Under the pieces are notes generated by a model. It saw only the letters and a list, made by a program, of their open reading frames with translations, made no database searches and had not been told where the DNA came from. The position numbers and the translations under genes were made by a program. This document shows, piece after piece, positions 8,508 to 16,687 of a stretch of DNA of 64,000 bases (position 1 is the stretch's first letter; each line of letters opens with the position of its first letter). Origin of the DNA: Lactobacillus kullabergensis (GTDB lineage: Bacteria; Bacillota; Bacilli; Lactobacillales; Lactobacillaceae); contig NZ_KQ033871.1 in the NCBI RefSeq assembly GCF_000967195.1, forward strand, positions 18,207-82,206, read 5' to 3'.

Positions 8508-9347
8508 TTATTTTTGTACTAAATTGCTTTTCACATTGAGATAGTAATTCAGAATGTCATCATATTCGTGCAATTTTAGTACTGTATGTACTCGCTTAAC
8601 ATCCCAGGGCTTAACAGTCAGAGTATGAAACACGGGCCAAAAACGGAAACTGGTAGTAAAATGCTGAATTACAGTGTCCGACTGTAATTTATACTGTTCA
8701 TTATAACGACGCGGAGCAATTTTCTTATTTCTGGCATAACGGTTAATTGCAGTTTGATCAGGCATTAACACGGTTCTAGTCTGCAGAAGGTGCCTAATTC
8801 TAGCGAATAATTTTGTTTTTCTAATTTCTGGCAGGTTAAGTAACAAAACGCCGGAATTAATGTAGTCAAAAACTTTATGCTCGTGCAGGTTGTGAAAAAA
8901 GAACCGTCCCCAGTAATCAAGAACGCCAGCGAATTCGTAATTAGTTAGATCTTGTTGGTAAAAGCTAACGAGGCTGCGCCTGACTATTACATCAGCGTCG
9001 AGGTACAGTATTTTATTTGGCAACTGTGGTATTTCGTCAGCGAAGAGCCTAAGCATAGCATAAGGGGTAAAATGAGTACTCATGTTAGCTATTAACGGCT
9101 CTCTGACAAACAGGCCGGTGCAATCCATTAATTTTAACGTATTGTGCGGATTTTGTTTTACCAAAAGTTCTTTTAAATAGTCCGCTGCATGTTTGCTGAA
9201 AGGCTTAAATTTCTTGTGATAGCTTTGAGTGTACATTGTTAGGATGTAGATATGGAGTTCCTTTGCACTGCTATTTCTTATTAATGAAAGTGTAGCGATA
9301 AGAATGCCATCTTCGGCGTTATGATCGCCACAAAAAAGAATATTCAT
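8508..9347 (-). CDS. Glycosyltransferase family 8 protein, second copy
   Basis: This 279-residue GT8 protein is distinct from its neighbour. It has ILFCGDHNAEDGILIATLSL at the start, a DxD motif in ILYLDADVIVRRSL, YINSGVLLLNLPEIRK and MPDQTAINRYAR. It is shorter than usual but all family blocks are present. An AAGGAG site precedes the ATG. With the adjoining GT8 it probably adds two successive sugars to one acceptor that the flanking acyltransferases acylate. That order is inference. Confidence 0.83.
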   Translation of the reverse strand: MNILFCGDHNAEDGILIATLSLIRNSSAKELHIYILTMYTQSYHKKFKPFSKHAADYLKELLVKQNPHNTLKLMDCTGLFVREPLIANMSTHFTPYAMLRLFADEIPQLPNKILYLDADVIVRRSLVSFYQQDLTNYEFAGVLDYWGRFFFHNLHEHKVFDYINSGVLLLNLPEIRKTKLFARIRHLLQTRTVLMPDQTAINRYARNKKIAPRRYNEQYKLQSDTVIQHFTTSFRFWPVFHTLTVKPWDVKRVHTVLKLHEYDDILNYYLNVKSNLVQK

Positions 9348-9357
9348 TGAGAACTCC

Positions 9358-10122
9358 TTAATTTATTTTTTGATACATATAATATTCGAAATCACTTGTT
9401 AAGGCACGTTTTTGCATTGTCTGATAAACCTGCTTATGCAGCTTTTCTTGCGCCTGCTTTTTAGTGAGACGTTTATCTGGATAGAAGGGTCCATCGATGT
9501 AGACGGTTATCTGCGGTTTCTTACCCCACTTGGGCTTAGAATAAGTTGTAGTCATAGTAAAGCTGGCAGAGTCAAGTGCAACAGGGAAATGCATGCTGTT
9601 CACTGGAAAAGGCCTGATTTTAGTGTAATAAGGCCAAACATGTGATTCAGGATAAATGACGACTACTTTTTTGGCTTTAATAACAGTAGTGATTGCTTTA
9701 ATCAATTTTGCGGATTGTTCTATGTTTTCACCAACAGGAAGTCCGAAATATGGTAAAACCAGTTTGCCTAAAACAGGGATGCCCCAATTTGATTGTGCTG
9801 CAATAGCATAATATTTTTTTGCAGGAACAATGCTGAGCGGCAAAACCACATCGCCAAAAGTTTGGGTATGATTACCATAGATAAAATACCCCTGATCGTT
9901 TGTAGCTTGCAACTTTTCCTTACCAATTATTCGTACTCTCAGGATTAAATTAATATAGACCATACTAATTAGATGTCCTAAAGGGCGTACAAACTTGGAC
10001 CAGATTTTCCCACTTAATGACTTCGGAAAAATAGCATAACTATTTGGTAAATGATAATCTTGGTTCAGGCTAACTATCAAATCATCTGTTAAATGATGAT
10101 AGAAGTATTTTCGCTTACCCAT
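9358..10122 (-). CDS. PlsC-like lysophospholipid acyltransferase family protein
   Basis: This 254-residue protein has a hydrophobic segment at ~45-65 (HLISMVYINLILRV), then the acceptor-site motif GNHTQTFGD and YPESHVWPY. The His-to-Asp spacing is H-x5-D rather than the H-x4-D of PlsC. The C-terminal strand pair ITVYIDGPFY fits the family. It is the first gene of the operon with two GT8 enzymes and a second acyltransferase, a set suggesting assembly of a glycolipid or acylated surface glycan. The substrate is unknown. Confidence 0.75.
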   Translation of the reverse strand: MGKRKYFYHHLTDDLIVSLNQDYHLPNSYAIFPKSLSGKIWSKFVRPLGHLISMVYINLILRVRIIGKEKLQATNDQGYFIYGNHTQTFGDVVLPLSIVPAKKYYAIAAQSNWGIPVLGKLVLPYFGLPVGENIEQSAKLIKAITTVIKAKKVVVIYPESHVWPYYTKIRPFPVNSMHFPVALDSASFTMTTTYSKPKWGKKPQITVYIDGPFYPDKRLTKKQAQEKLHKQVYQTMQKRALTSDFEYYMYQKIN

Positions 10123-10284
10123 CGAACCCTTCTTTCAATAAAGTCAATAAGTAATTTTATCATGAATTGCTTAAGATTAAAAAGGTTGCTAAAAAGCTTG
10201 ATAAAATAGTATAAACTGCTATTTAATCTATCAACATATATAGAAATAAAAAATGATTTTTTGTAATTTTAAGTAATTATATAT

Positions 10285-10313
10285 AAAAAGAGCACACTAA
10301 TCAAAGTGTACTC
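10285..10313 (-). terminator. Terminator of the man-family PTS operon
   Basis: A nine-pair stem GAGTACACT/AGTGTGCTC (one G-T pair) with a 6-nt loop is followed by TTTTTA on the minus strand, 39 bp past the IID stop. Confidence 0.82.
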
Positions 10314-10351
10314 TATTATCTGCCAAAAAGCAGAGTAAAAATGAACTTTTA

Positions 10352-11188
10352 TTAAAATAACCCAATCAAACAGCCGATAGTTACAATCACAACCATGATG
10401 ATAATTACTTTAGTAGCTGTCATTTGTTTACTAGAAACAAGCCACCAGCCTAAAATAACCATAGCTAGTGGTAAAAGTCCTGGAAAGATACCGTCTAGGA
10501 CTGTTTGTAAGGGTTGCGATTTGCCTCCCAAAGGAATTTTAGCCACAGTTTTGAGAACAATTGTATTTGCAGCTAAAGCTCCTACGACCATTACGCCTAA
10601 GATGTTAAACGCATCAGTAATTCTCTTGGAATTTTCGCCCACAATAGTGTCGATTGCACCAACACCCAATTTATAACCGCTGTGAAAGGCAATATAGGAA
10701 ATTGTGGGTCCGATTATGCCATAAGCAATAATGTAAAATAAAGGTCCGACGGGACTGCCGCCTTTAGCCAAGCTCATTGCAATTGATAACAAAATAGGAA
10801 CGATAATGCCTTGAATAATTGAATCACCAATACCGGCCAAAGGACCCATTAAAGTAGCTTTAATGTTAACGGGCATTTCTTCTGAAACATCGTTGCCCAA
10901 AGCAATTTGCTCTTCCAAAGAAGCAACAATCCCATTAATAATTTGACCTGTTTGCGGTTCGGTATTGTAAAACATGGAATGACGCTCAAGCAAGCGTCTC
11001 TTTTTCTCAGGATCATTTTTATAATATTTGCGCGCAAATGGTAAATAAGAATATGCCCAAGCGTGACCCTGCAACTTTTCATAACTCATCGAACTGAGGT
11101 GTGTAAAACCCCACCTATACCATATTTGATTAAGTTCATGTTTTGTTAGTAGCTTTTGTGGTTCAGTATTATTTTCTTTTGTAGCCAT
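10352..11188 (-). CDS. PTS mannose/fructose/sorbose-family IID component
   Basis: This 278-residue membrane component forms the sugar channel together with IIC. It begins with LTKHELNQIWYRWGF and contains the family block YNTEPQTGQIINGIVASLEEQ and the conserved PVNIKATLMGPLAGIGDSIIQG, then several membrane spans. I place the start at ATG 11188, preceded by AGAGGTG; the longer frame begins with TTG. It is last in the order IIA-IIB-IIC-IID. Because deoC is divergently transcribed at the other end, the imported sugar may be one whose phosphate DeoC can cleave. Confidence 0.92.
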   Translation of the reverse strand: MATKENNTEPQKLLTKHELNQIWYRWGFTHLSSMSYEKLQGHAWAYSYLPFARKYYKNDPEKKRRLLERHSMFYNTEPQTGQIINGIVASLEEQIALGNDVSEEMPVNIKATLMGPLAGIGDSIIQGIIVPILLSIAMSLAKGGSPVGPLFYIIAYGIIGPTISYIAFHSGYKLGVGAIDTIVGENSKRITDAFNILGVMVVGALAANTIVLKTVAKIPLGGKSQPLQTVLDGIFPGLLPLAMVILGWWLVSSKQMTATKVIIIMVVIVTIGCLIGLF

Positions 11189-11203
11189 TTTTAACACCTC
11201 TCT

Positions 11204-12049
11204 TTAAAATAAGTCTTCATCTTCATATTCGTCATCATTATCAACCGCCTGTTCTGCATTATTTGCAGAGCTAGTAGCAGTAGGAGTAGTGCTTTTACCA
11301 GTTGACATGTAATACAAATATGCGACTAAAGCAGAAATAAAGACAATTGCAATCATGCTTAATTTGGCAAAAGCAAGTAAAACAAAGCCGACAAAGAAGA
11401 AAATAAAGTGTGATTTGTTTTTGATCACTATGCTCATTAACATGGCAATACCCAAGGCTGGCAAAACGCCGCCCAAAACCTGAATAATGTGGGTTACAAT
11501 AGCAGGAATGCTGTCGATTAGCCAATTGACTAAACCTTTACCATAGTAAATTGCCAGAAAAACTGGTACAGCACGTAAAAGGAAGGTAGTGATTTGCGGA
11601 TAAACTAAATGGTTCAGGACAATACCACGGTCATCATTATTATGAGCGGCGTTTTCGGCACGGGTATTCCAGAAAGAGTAAAGGGCCATTCTGCCGTTAT
11701 AGAAAATTAAGCCAAATGTCTGACCAATGAGAATAGATAAGGTAACAGCGATTGCAGGATTTTTAGTGGTCGCCATGGCTAAGCCAATTCCGCCATAAGC
11801 TGCATAAGTAATTTCACTGTTAGTAGCACCTCCAGTTGACAGGTTGGCGATGAAAACCGCTTGGACAGCTAAGCCACATAAAATACCATTTTTAATGTCA
11901 CCAAAGGCCAGGCCGACCAGTAGACCGGCTACTAAAGGTCTACCAACAATGTAGAATCCCCCAGACATACCAAATAGCCAAGGGGTTTCAATCGCTCCCA
12001 GGTAACAGAAAATTCCTGTTAAAAGTGCGGGAAAAAATAAATTATTCAT
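11204..12049 (-). CDS. PTS mannose/fructose/sorbose-family IIC component
   Basis: This 281-residue polytopic membrane protein has the family start PALLTGIFCYLGAIETPWLFG and the block GNVSTGGAT-like ANLSTGGATNSEITYAAYGGIGLAMA. About eight spans are visible. The acidic tail (EQAVDNDDEYEDEDLF) is unusual and mirrors the acidic tail of IIA. The start is ATG 12049, 7 bp after GGAGG. It lies 15 bp before IID and 18 bp after IIB. Confidence 0.92.
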   Translation of the reverse strand: MNNLFFPALLTGIFCYLGAIETPWLFGMSGGFYIVGRPLVAGLLVGLAFGDIKNGILCGLAVQAVFIANLSTGGATNSEITYAAYGGIGLAMATTKNPAIAVTLSILIGQTFGLIFYNGRMALYSFWNTRAENAAHNNDDRGIVLNHLVYPQITTFLLRAVPVFLAIYYGKGLVNWLIDSIPAIVTHIIQVLGGVLPALGIAMLMSIVIKNKSHFIFFFVGFVLLAFAKLSMIAIVFISALVAYLYYMSTGKSTTPTATSSANNAEQAVDNDDEYEDEDLF

Positions 12050-12067
12050 TTTTATTGCCTCCAAAAA

Positions 12068-12562
12068 TTAGGACATAGAATCATATTTCTTTTTCATGGT
12101 TGACCAAGGCTTAATTTCATCATCAGGTAATAGCTGAAATTGAATATCAATGCCATGTTTAGCAATATCTTCAAAAGCGTTATAGTCATCCTGATCAATG
12201 GCTACAGTCCGTCCGAGCACCTTAGTTCCTGGACGGGTATTCATCGGGCCAACATTTAATACTTTGCCAAAATCAATTCCCATGTCTGCCATTTGGGCAA
12301 AAGTCTTGGGAGAGTCACTGATTAAGAAGAATTTCTTCTTAGACTCAATTCCTTTTTTAATTTTGTCGCCAGCTTCAGCAACCGTATAAATACCAACTTT
12401 TAAATCGTTAGCAGCAGCTTTTAAGACCTTGCGGCGTAACTTGTCATGGGCAATATTATCACCGACAACTAAAATGCCGTCCACAGGACGTGCTTTTGTC
12501 CAACGGGTCATAGTTTGGCCGTGGATTACCCGATCATCAATTCTTACTACTGAAATACTCAT
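12068..12562 (-). CDS. PTS mannose/fructose/sorbose-family IIB component
   Basis: This 164-residue cytosolic phosphotransfer protein has the family start SISVVRIDDRVIHGQTMTRW, whose His in RVIHGQ accepts phosphate from IIA. The remaining blocks (GILVVGDNIAHDKLRRKVLKAA, LNVGPMNTRPGTK) and the length are typical. It is encoded as a separate gene, not fused to IIA. An AAAGGTG site precedes the ATG. Confidence 0.93.
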   Translation of the reverse strand: MSISVVRIDDRVIHGQTMTRWTKARPVDGILVVGDNIAHDKLRRKVLKAAANDLKVGIYTVAEAGDKIKKGIESKKKFFLISDSPKTFAQMADMGIDFGKVLNVGPMNTRPGTKVLGRTVAIDQDDYNAFEDIAKHGIDIQFQLLPDDEIKPWSTMKKKYDSMS

Positions 12563-12586
12563 TATTAATACACCTTTCTTATTTTT

Positions 12587-13000
12587 TTAAAATTCAATAT
12601 CGTCATCATCATCTTGCTGGTCTTGAGCAACTTCAATACCATTGGTTCCTGCCTGTAGAACTGTCTGTACGGCTTCATCAAGCGTTGTATTGTCAGATAA
12701 CTGAGGGACAAGTTCTAAAAGCATTGGTAGGTTCAGACCACTGACTACCCGGGTTTTTTCTGTATGAGCCAAGTAGTACTTATAGGACTCATTGTATGGA
12801 GTTCCACCTTTTAAATCTGCCAGAATTAAGACTGGTTCTGTCTCACCGTCAAGTAGCTCTTGTAGACGGTCGCAATATGAACCAATTCCTTTTTCATCTA
12901 ATTCAAGTGTCATGATATGGTCTGATTTGCCGGCAATAAATTCAAAGCCAGAAGCGATGCCTTGTGCTAAATGTCCGTGTGAAGTTAATAATATTTTCAC
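12587..13000 (-). CDS. PTS mannose/fructose-family IIA component
   Basis: This 137-residue EIIA of the man family has the phosphoacceptor His in KILLTSHGHLAQGI, and LADLKGGTPYN and VSGLNLPMLLEL follow. The C-terminus is highly acidic (QDQQDDDDDIEF). I use the GTG at 13000 because AAGGAG lies 8 bp upstream; a GTG at 13009 would abut that site. It is the first gene of the operon, read from a consensus promoter at 13043-13071, with the palindrome 13016-13025 in its leader. Confidence 0.9.
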   Translation of the reverse strand: MKILLTSHGHLAQGIASGFEFIAGKSDHIMTLELDEKGIGSYCDRLQELLDGETEPVLILADLKGGTPYNESYKYYLAHTEKTRVVSGLNLPMLLELVPQLSDNTTLDEAVQTVLQAGTNGIEVAQDQQDDDDDIEF

Positions 13001-13015
13001 TAAAATCACTCCTTT

Positions 13016-13025
13016 TGTAAATACA
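13016..13025. promoter_or_regulatory. Palindromic operator candidate, PTS side
   Basis: TGTAAATACA is a 10-bp inverted repeat (TGTA-aa-TACA). It lies about 18 bp downstream of the PTS -10 box and just before the IIA ribosome site. The identical sequence occurs at 13136-13145 in front of deoC. This is the expected style of a GntR/HutC-family operator, and the GntR gene lies next to deoC. Confidence 0.6.
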
Positions 13026-13042
13026 TATTAATTTACAACACA

Positions 13043-13071
13043 ATTATATGTAATCGCTTTATATAAGTCAA
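13043..13071 (-). promoter_or_regulatory. Promoter of the PTS operon
   Basis: Minus strand TTGACT (13066-13071), a 17-bp spacer, and a perfect TATAAT (13043-13048). A cre-like TGTAATCGCTTTAT (12 of 14 consensus positions) fills much of the spacer (13049-13062) and could add catabolite control. Confidence 0.8.
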
Positions 13072-13099
13072 ACACTATTTTTAAATAAAAAGTAAGCGG

Positions 13100-13128
13100 T
13101 TGACATTATAACTTTCTGTGGTTAAAAT
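13100..13128 (+). promoter_or_regulatory. Promoter of deoC
   Basis: Plus strand TTGACA (13100-13105), a 17-bp spacer, and TAAAAT (13123-13128). The -35 boxes of this promoter and the divergent PTS promoter are only 28 bp apart. Confidence 0.8.
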
Positions 13129-13135
13129 CAGTTTA

Positions 13136-13145
13136 TGTAAATACA
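13136..13145. promoter_or_regulatory. Palindromic operator candidate, deoC side
   Basis: A second copy of TGTAAATACA starts 7 bp after the deoC -10 box, so it covers the likely transcription start. A protein bound here would block deoC transcription. It is identical to the copy at 13016-13025. Confidence 0.6.
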
Positions 13146-13160
13146 AAAAGGAGAATAACA

Positions 13161-13868
13161 ATGAAATATACAATAGATGACTTTGCACGACTAATTGATC
13201 ATACTAACTTACATGCGGATGCGACTGAAGAAGACATGAAAAAGTTATGCGATGAAGCTAAAAAATATCATTTCAAGATGGTAGCAATTAATGAAGTCCA
13301 ATCGGAATTTTGTGCCCAACAGTTAAAAGGGACGGATATTGATACTGGCGCTGCGATTAGTTTTCCTTTGGGACAAACTACAATAACTTGTAAATTGGCA
13401 GAAACTAAAGATGCGTTACAAAACGGTGCCAATGAAATCGATTATGTTGTTAATTTAACGCAAGTGCGGGTTCATAATTGGTCTTATATTGAAGATGAAA
13501 TGACTCAAATGGTTAAACTTTGCCATGATCACGATGTGCCATGTAAGGTCATTTTTGAAACCTGCTACTTGACTAAAGCTGAAATTAAACAGCTGGCCTT
13601 GATTGCTAAAAAGGTGAAACCAGATTTTGTCAAAACTTCAACTGGCTTTGGCACCGCTGGCGCAAAAGTAGAAGATGTAAAACTGATGAAAGAAAATGTT
13701 GGTTCGAATGTTAAAGTCAAAGCTGCAGGTGGAATTCGCAATACCGATGATTTTTTAGCAATGATTGCAGCCGGAGCAGAACGGATAGGCACGAGCTCGG
13801 GCGTAAAGATTATTGAAACTCTTAAACAGCGGTTTGAAAAAGACGGCATTAACTCAATTGAAATTTAA
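13161..13868 (+). CDS. deoC: Deoxyribose-phosphate aldolase (DeoC family)
   Basis: This 235-residue class I aldolase reversibly splits 2-deoxyribose-5-phosphate into glyceraldehyde-3-phosphate and acetaldehyde. Family marks are [34 protein letters not shown], the Schiff-base Lys in FVKTSTGF and a second Lys in VKAAGGIR. It is clear of the usual nucleoside-catabolic partners (deoB, pdp, nupC). Instead it sits back to back with a man-family PTS and beside a GntR regulator. This suggests that the PTS delivers a 5-phosphorylated deoxysugar directly. An AAAGGAG site precedes the ATG. Confidence 0.9.
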   Translation: MKYTIDDFARLIDHTNLHADATEEDMKKLCDEAKKYHFKMVAINEVQSEFCAQQLKGTDIDTGAAISFPLGQTTITCKLAETKDALQNGANEIDYVVNLTQVRVHNWSYIEDEMTQMVKLCHDHDVPCKVIFETCYLTKAEIKQLALIAKKVKPDFVKTSTGFGTAGAKVEDVKLMKENVGSNVKVKAAGGIRNTDDFLAMIAAGAERIGTSSGVKIIETLKQRFEKDGINSIEI

Positions 13869-13896
13869 GTGTAAATAAAAAATAGTGTCAAAAAAG

Positions 13897-13938
13897 CCGG
13901 TGTAAGTAGGGATTATTTAGCTCTTTACACCGGTTTTT
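13897..13938 (+). terminator. Terminator of deoC
   Basis: A nine-base-pair stem CCGGTGTAA/TTACACCGG with a 19-nt loop, followed by TTTTT. Confidence 0.83.
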
Positions 13939-13996
13939 GGCATGGTATAGTATTCTTATAATGGTATAATTAACAAGATGAAAGTGGTGGAACTAA

Positions 13997-14716
13997 TTGG
14001 TAAAAAAAGAACTTCCTAAATATCAAGTAATTGCCAACGATCTTTTGAATAAAATTCAAACTGGCATTTATGCGCAAAATACAATTATTCCTCCAGAAAC
14101 TGAATTAGCGGATAAATATCAGGTAAGTCGACCAACAATGAGGCAAGCGATCTCATTGCTGGTCAATCAAGGTTATTTAGAGCGGCGTCGTAAAAGGGGC
14201 ACCCTGGTTAAAAAAGTTAAAATCGAGCAGGAATTTACCCATTTGATTGAAAGCTATAGCGCAGAAATGAGTGCCAAAGGCATCTACCCTAAAACCAATC
14301 TGCTTTATTTTGATGAAGAAAAAGCTACACCCGAAGTATGCAAAAATTTACAGCTGCCTGAGAAAGCACCAGTTTTTAAATTAGTGCGGCTACGCTATGC
14401 TAATGATCAACCGATTGTTTTAGTTACAACTTATGTGCCTAAACAGAGGATACCTGAGTTGATTAATTATAATTTTGCCCAAGATTCTTTATACAGCACA
14501 CTTGAAAAATACCATTTAAAAGTCACCCGGGTAATTAGAAAATTGGAAGTAATGGAAGCTGAGGAAACTACCGCCAACTTATTAAATATTGCAGTCCATA
14601 AGCCGATTTTTTACTTTCACACTCAAGGACTGACAAGGGATGAGCAGCCCATTGAGTACTCAATCGCTAAATACCGCGGAGACATTAATTCATTTATAAT
14701 AGATGTCCAGCGTTAA
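13997..14716 (+). CDS. GntR-family (HutC subfamily) transcriptional regulator
   Basis: This 239-residue regulator has an N-terminal winged helix (PKYQVIANDLLNKI, ETELADKYQVSRPTMRQAIS, GYLERRRKRGTLV) and a C-terminal UTRA effector domain (~90-235, with FKLVRLRYANDQPIVLVTTY and QPIEYSIAKYRGD). UTRA domains usually sense a sugar phosphate or similar metabolite. The start is TTG at 13997 after a weak GGTGG; no in-frame ATG fits. Position next to deoC and the PTS, and the two identical palindromes in their shared control region, make these its likely targets. A -10-like TATAAT lies just upstream. Confidence 0.88.
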   Translation: MVKKELPKYQVIANDLLNKIQTGIYAQNTIIPPETELADKYQVSRPTMRQAISLLVNQGYLERRRKRGTLVKKVKIEQEFTHLIESYSAEMSAKGIYPKTNLLYFDEEKATPEVCKNLQLPEKAPVFKLVRLRYANDQPIVLVTTYVPKQRIPELINYNFAQDSLYSTLEKYHLKVTRVIRKLEVMEAEETTANLLNIAVHKPIFYFHTQGLTRDEQPIEYSIAKYRGDINSFIIDVQR

Positions 14717-14729
14717 TTTGATATATAAA

Positions 14730-14766
14730 AAGTCTTACTTTGCCTGTGCAAGTCGAAGTAAGACTT
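14730..14766. terminator. Bidirectional terminator between gntR and a DUF4097 gene
   Basis: An 11-bp perfect stem AAGTCTTACTT/AAGTAAGACTT with T-rich tails on both sides serves the two convergent genes. Confidence 0.87.
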
Positions 14767-14769
14767 CTT

Positions 14770-15504
14770 TTATTGAATTTTGATTGAGCCAACCGAGCTG
14801 ATAGCAGTTAATTGATTGGCACTACCTTCATGCTTGTAAAAATGCTTGCCCATTCTACTGCCATGAAAGTAGATCGAGCCTAAAGTGGCGAATAAATCGT
14901 AATCTGTCTTATGCTCTTCATCATCTATCATTTTTAGTGAACCAGCGGCTAGTTTAAAGTGGTTTTTCCCTTGCAAGCTTGTGACCCTGATAGTTCCGGC
15001 AGCCAAATTTGCATGAGAATTCATCTTACAGTGATTGATGGATAAACTGCCAGCGTCTAGCACCATTTCGGCTTTATTTTGGATCGTGACGTCCTGTAAT
15101 TTTAAGGAACCGGCATTTGCTCTGACTTCAAGTTGCTGCATGTTAAGTCCAGCTAGATCAATGCTGCCAGCAAAATTATTTAGCTGGACTTCATTCAGTT
15201 CTGCAGCTTGCGGTACTGTAATTGTTATTTTAGGTTTAATTCTGCTAATATAAACTTTTTTGTGAAAATGAGGCTTTCGTTCACGAATAAAAAGGGTTTG
15301 CTCTGCCACACGAATTTTTATTCGATTAGGATTAATGTCATGAGTTGATATATGAAAACCAGCGCCCACTTGAATAGTGACACTAGCGGTGGCTATTTCG
15401 GCATCTATGTTAATAAAATTTTCTAAATCAATTTCTTGCGATTCTACTTTTTCATCATGAGCTTCAAATTCTTTGTCGAAGTCTCCGTCAATATATATTT
15501 TCAT
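14770..15504 (-). CDS. DUF4097-type beta-helix protein, AG(S/T)-turn variant
   Basis: This 244-residue protein has no signal peptide or membrane helix. After ~90 residues it settles into short beta-strand repeats of about 20 residues whose turns read NFAGSI, NAGSLKL, DAGSLSI, AAGTIRV, AAGSLKM, LGSIYF and VGSIKI. This is the layout of the DUF4097 parallel-beta-helix family, but the turns are AG(S/T) where the neighbouring paralogues have DGD. An acidic N-terminus (IYIDGDFDKEF) precedes them. It has a separate leader, downstream of the PadR cluster and on the same strand. Its biochemical role is unknown; relatives occur in envelope-stress loci. Confidence 0.65.
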   Translation of the reverse strand: MKIYIDGDFDKEFEAHDEKVESQEIDLENFINIDAEIATASVTIQVGAGFHISTHDINPNRIKIRVAEQTLFIRERKPHFHKKVYISRIKPKITITVPQAAELNEVQLNNFAGSIDLAGLNMQQLEVRANAGSLKLQDVTIQNKAEMVLDAGSLSINHCKMNSHANLAAGTIRVTSLQGKNHFKLAAGSLKMIDDEEHKTDYDLFATLGSIYFHGSRMGKHFYKHEGSANQLTAISSVGSIKIQ

Positions 15505-15630
15505 GATTAAGCTGTCTCTTATCTTTTTAACATAAATTTAATTTTTTCTTTATCTTATGATATCACGCTAGCTTAAATGAAGCAATAAAAAAATAAAGTA
15601 TTAGATTTAGTCAGCTAAAATAACCATTTA

Positions 15631-15671
15631 AAAAGACTAGGATTAATTTTAAAAATCAATCCCAGTCTTTT
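15631..15671 (-). terminator. Terminator of the PadR/DUF4097 operon
   Basis: A long stem (AAGACTGGGATTGATT paired with an almost complementary arm ending CCTAGTCTT) is followed by TTTTT on the minus strand. Confidence 0.82.
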
Positions 15672-15709
15672 GCTTTATGTGGGTTAATCAGTTGCAAGAT
15701 GTATAGAAG

Positions 15710-16600
15710 TTAATTTATGAGAATGTCACCATCACCACAAGAAACTTTGAGTAGAGGCACATCCCTTAATTTTCTAGCAAAATGTCTGTGATAGTTATTA
15801 CCGTGAAATATAAGCTCATCCTCTGAAGAAGTTGCCAACTGGTAACTGATCTTGGGAGACCTGCTCATTTGAAAATCGCCTTCGCTTAGATTAAATGAGC
15901 TGTTGTCAAGTAAATTAGAATTATTTATCTTAGCATCACCGTCACCTAAGGTAGCCTTGATTTTAAAGTGACTACTGGTAACAATCAGGTCGCCTTCACT
16001 CATGTTGAGGAAACTGCTTGTTAATGTTGAATTGGAGATTTTCAAATCGCCATTATCAAGGTCAAAGTTGGCTTTGTGAGTTGTCACATTTTCAGCGCTA
16101 ACATTACCATCTTCAAGCCGTAAATTGAGGTCAGCAACAGCTAAGTCGGCTAAATGAACATTGCCCTCAGAACATGATCCTGTTATTTCTTTTAGCGAGT
16201 CTGCTTCTGGAACAGTGACAATTACCTTATAAGTACCATCCTCATAAGCACCATTGTCTGAAATGGTCAGTTTCTCGCCATGAACCTTGGTACTGATCTT
16301 TTTTACATTAGGACCACTAACTTTAATTTGGAAGTTGTCTCCTTTAGCAATTTGGAAGTTGGGTTCTTCAGCGTCAATATTAATTTTAGAGAACTTGCCT
16401 ACGTTGAAAGTACGGGATTTTGCTGGTACATGATGTGAGTATGCGTGAGTTTGATTACGATTAAAAAAGTTTTCAATATTGGTTGTTATGCCTGAATGGA
16501 TATTATTGATATCTTCTCTGCCACCGTTAGTTTCACCAATACCAAGCAAAATTATACCGATAGTAATGATGGCAACACTGATTAGGTAAAACTTTTTCAT
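15710..16600 (-). CDS. Membrane-anchored or secreted DUF4097 beta-helix protein
   Basis: This 296-residue protein has an N-terminal hydrophobic helix (KKFYLISVAIITIGIILLGIG), most likely a signal anchor, followed by a DUF4097 region. Repeating turns EGNVHL, EDGNVSA, NGDLKI, EGDLIV, DGDAKI, EGDFQM and DGDILI occur about every 20 residues and predict a right-handed beta solenoid with a line of acidic turns outside the membrane. I start at ATG 16600, preceded by AAGGAG; the longer frame has no such site. It is last in the operon padR-HAAS-DUF4097-DUF4097 and is a clear paralogue of the gene before it. Function is not known. Confidence 0.75.
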   Translation of the reverse strand: MKKFYLISVAIITIGIILLGIGETNGGREDINNIHSGITTNIENFFNRNQTHAYSHHVPAKSRTFNVGKFSKINIDAEEPNFQIAKGDNFQIKVSGPNVKKISTKVHGEKLTISDNGAYEDGTYKVIVTVPEADSLKEITGSCSEGNVHLADLAVADLNLRLEDGNVSAENVTTHKANFDLDNGDLKISNSTLTSSFLNMSEGDLIVTSSHFKIKATLGDGDAKINNSNLLDNSSFNLSEGDFQMSRSPKISYQLATSSEDELIFHGNNYHRHFARKLRDVPLLKVSCGDGDILIN

Positions 16601-16687
16601 TTTGATTCTCCTTGTTTTAGATAAGTTTTTAATTTTAAAATGGGTATTACTAACCAAGAAAACATTTAAGTAAAGTTTACTTGCCCA

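Noticed and set aside
13049..13062. Strong cre site in the PTS promoter
   Set aside because: It matches only 12 of 14 positions and misses the conserved CA end, so it is mentioned under the promoter but not listed as its own site.
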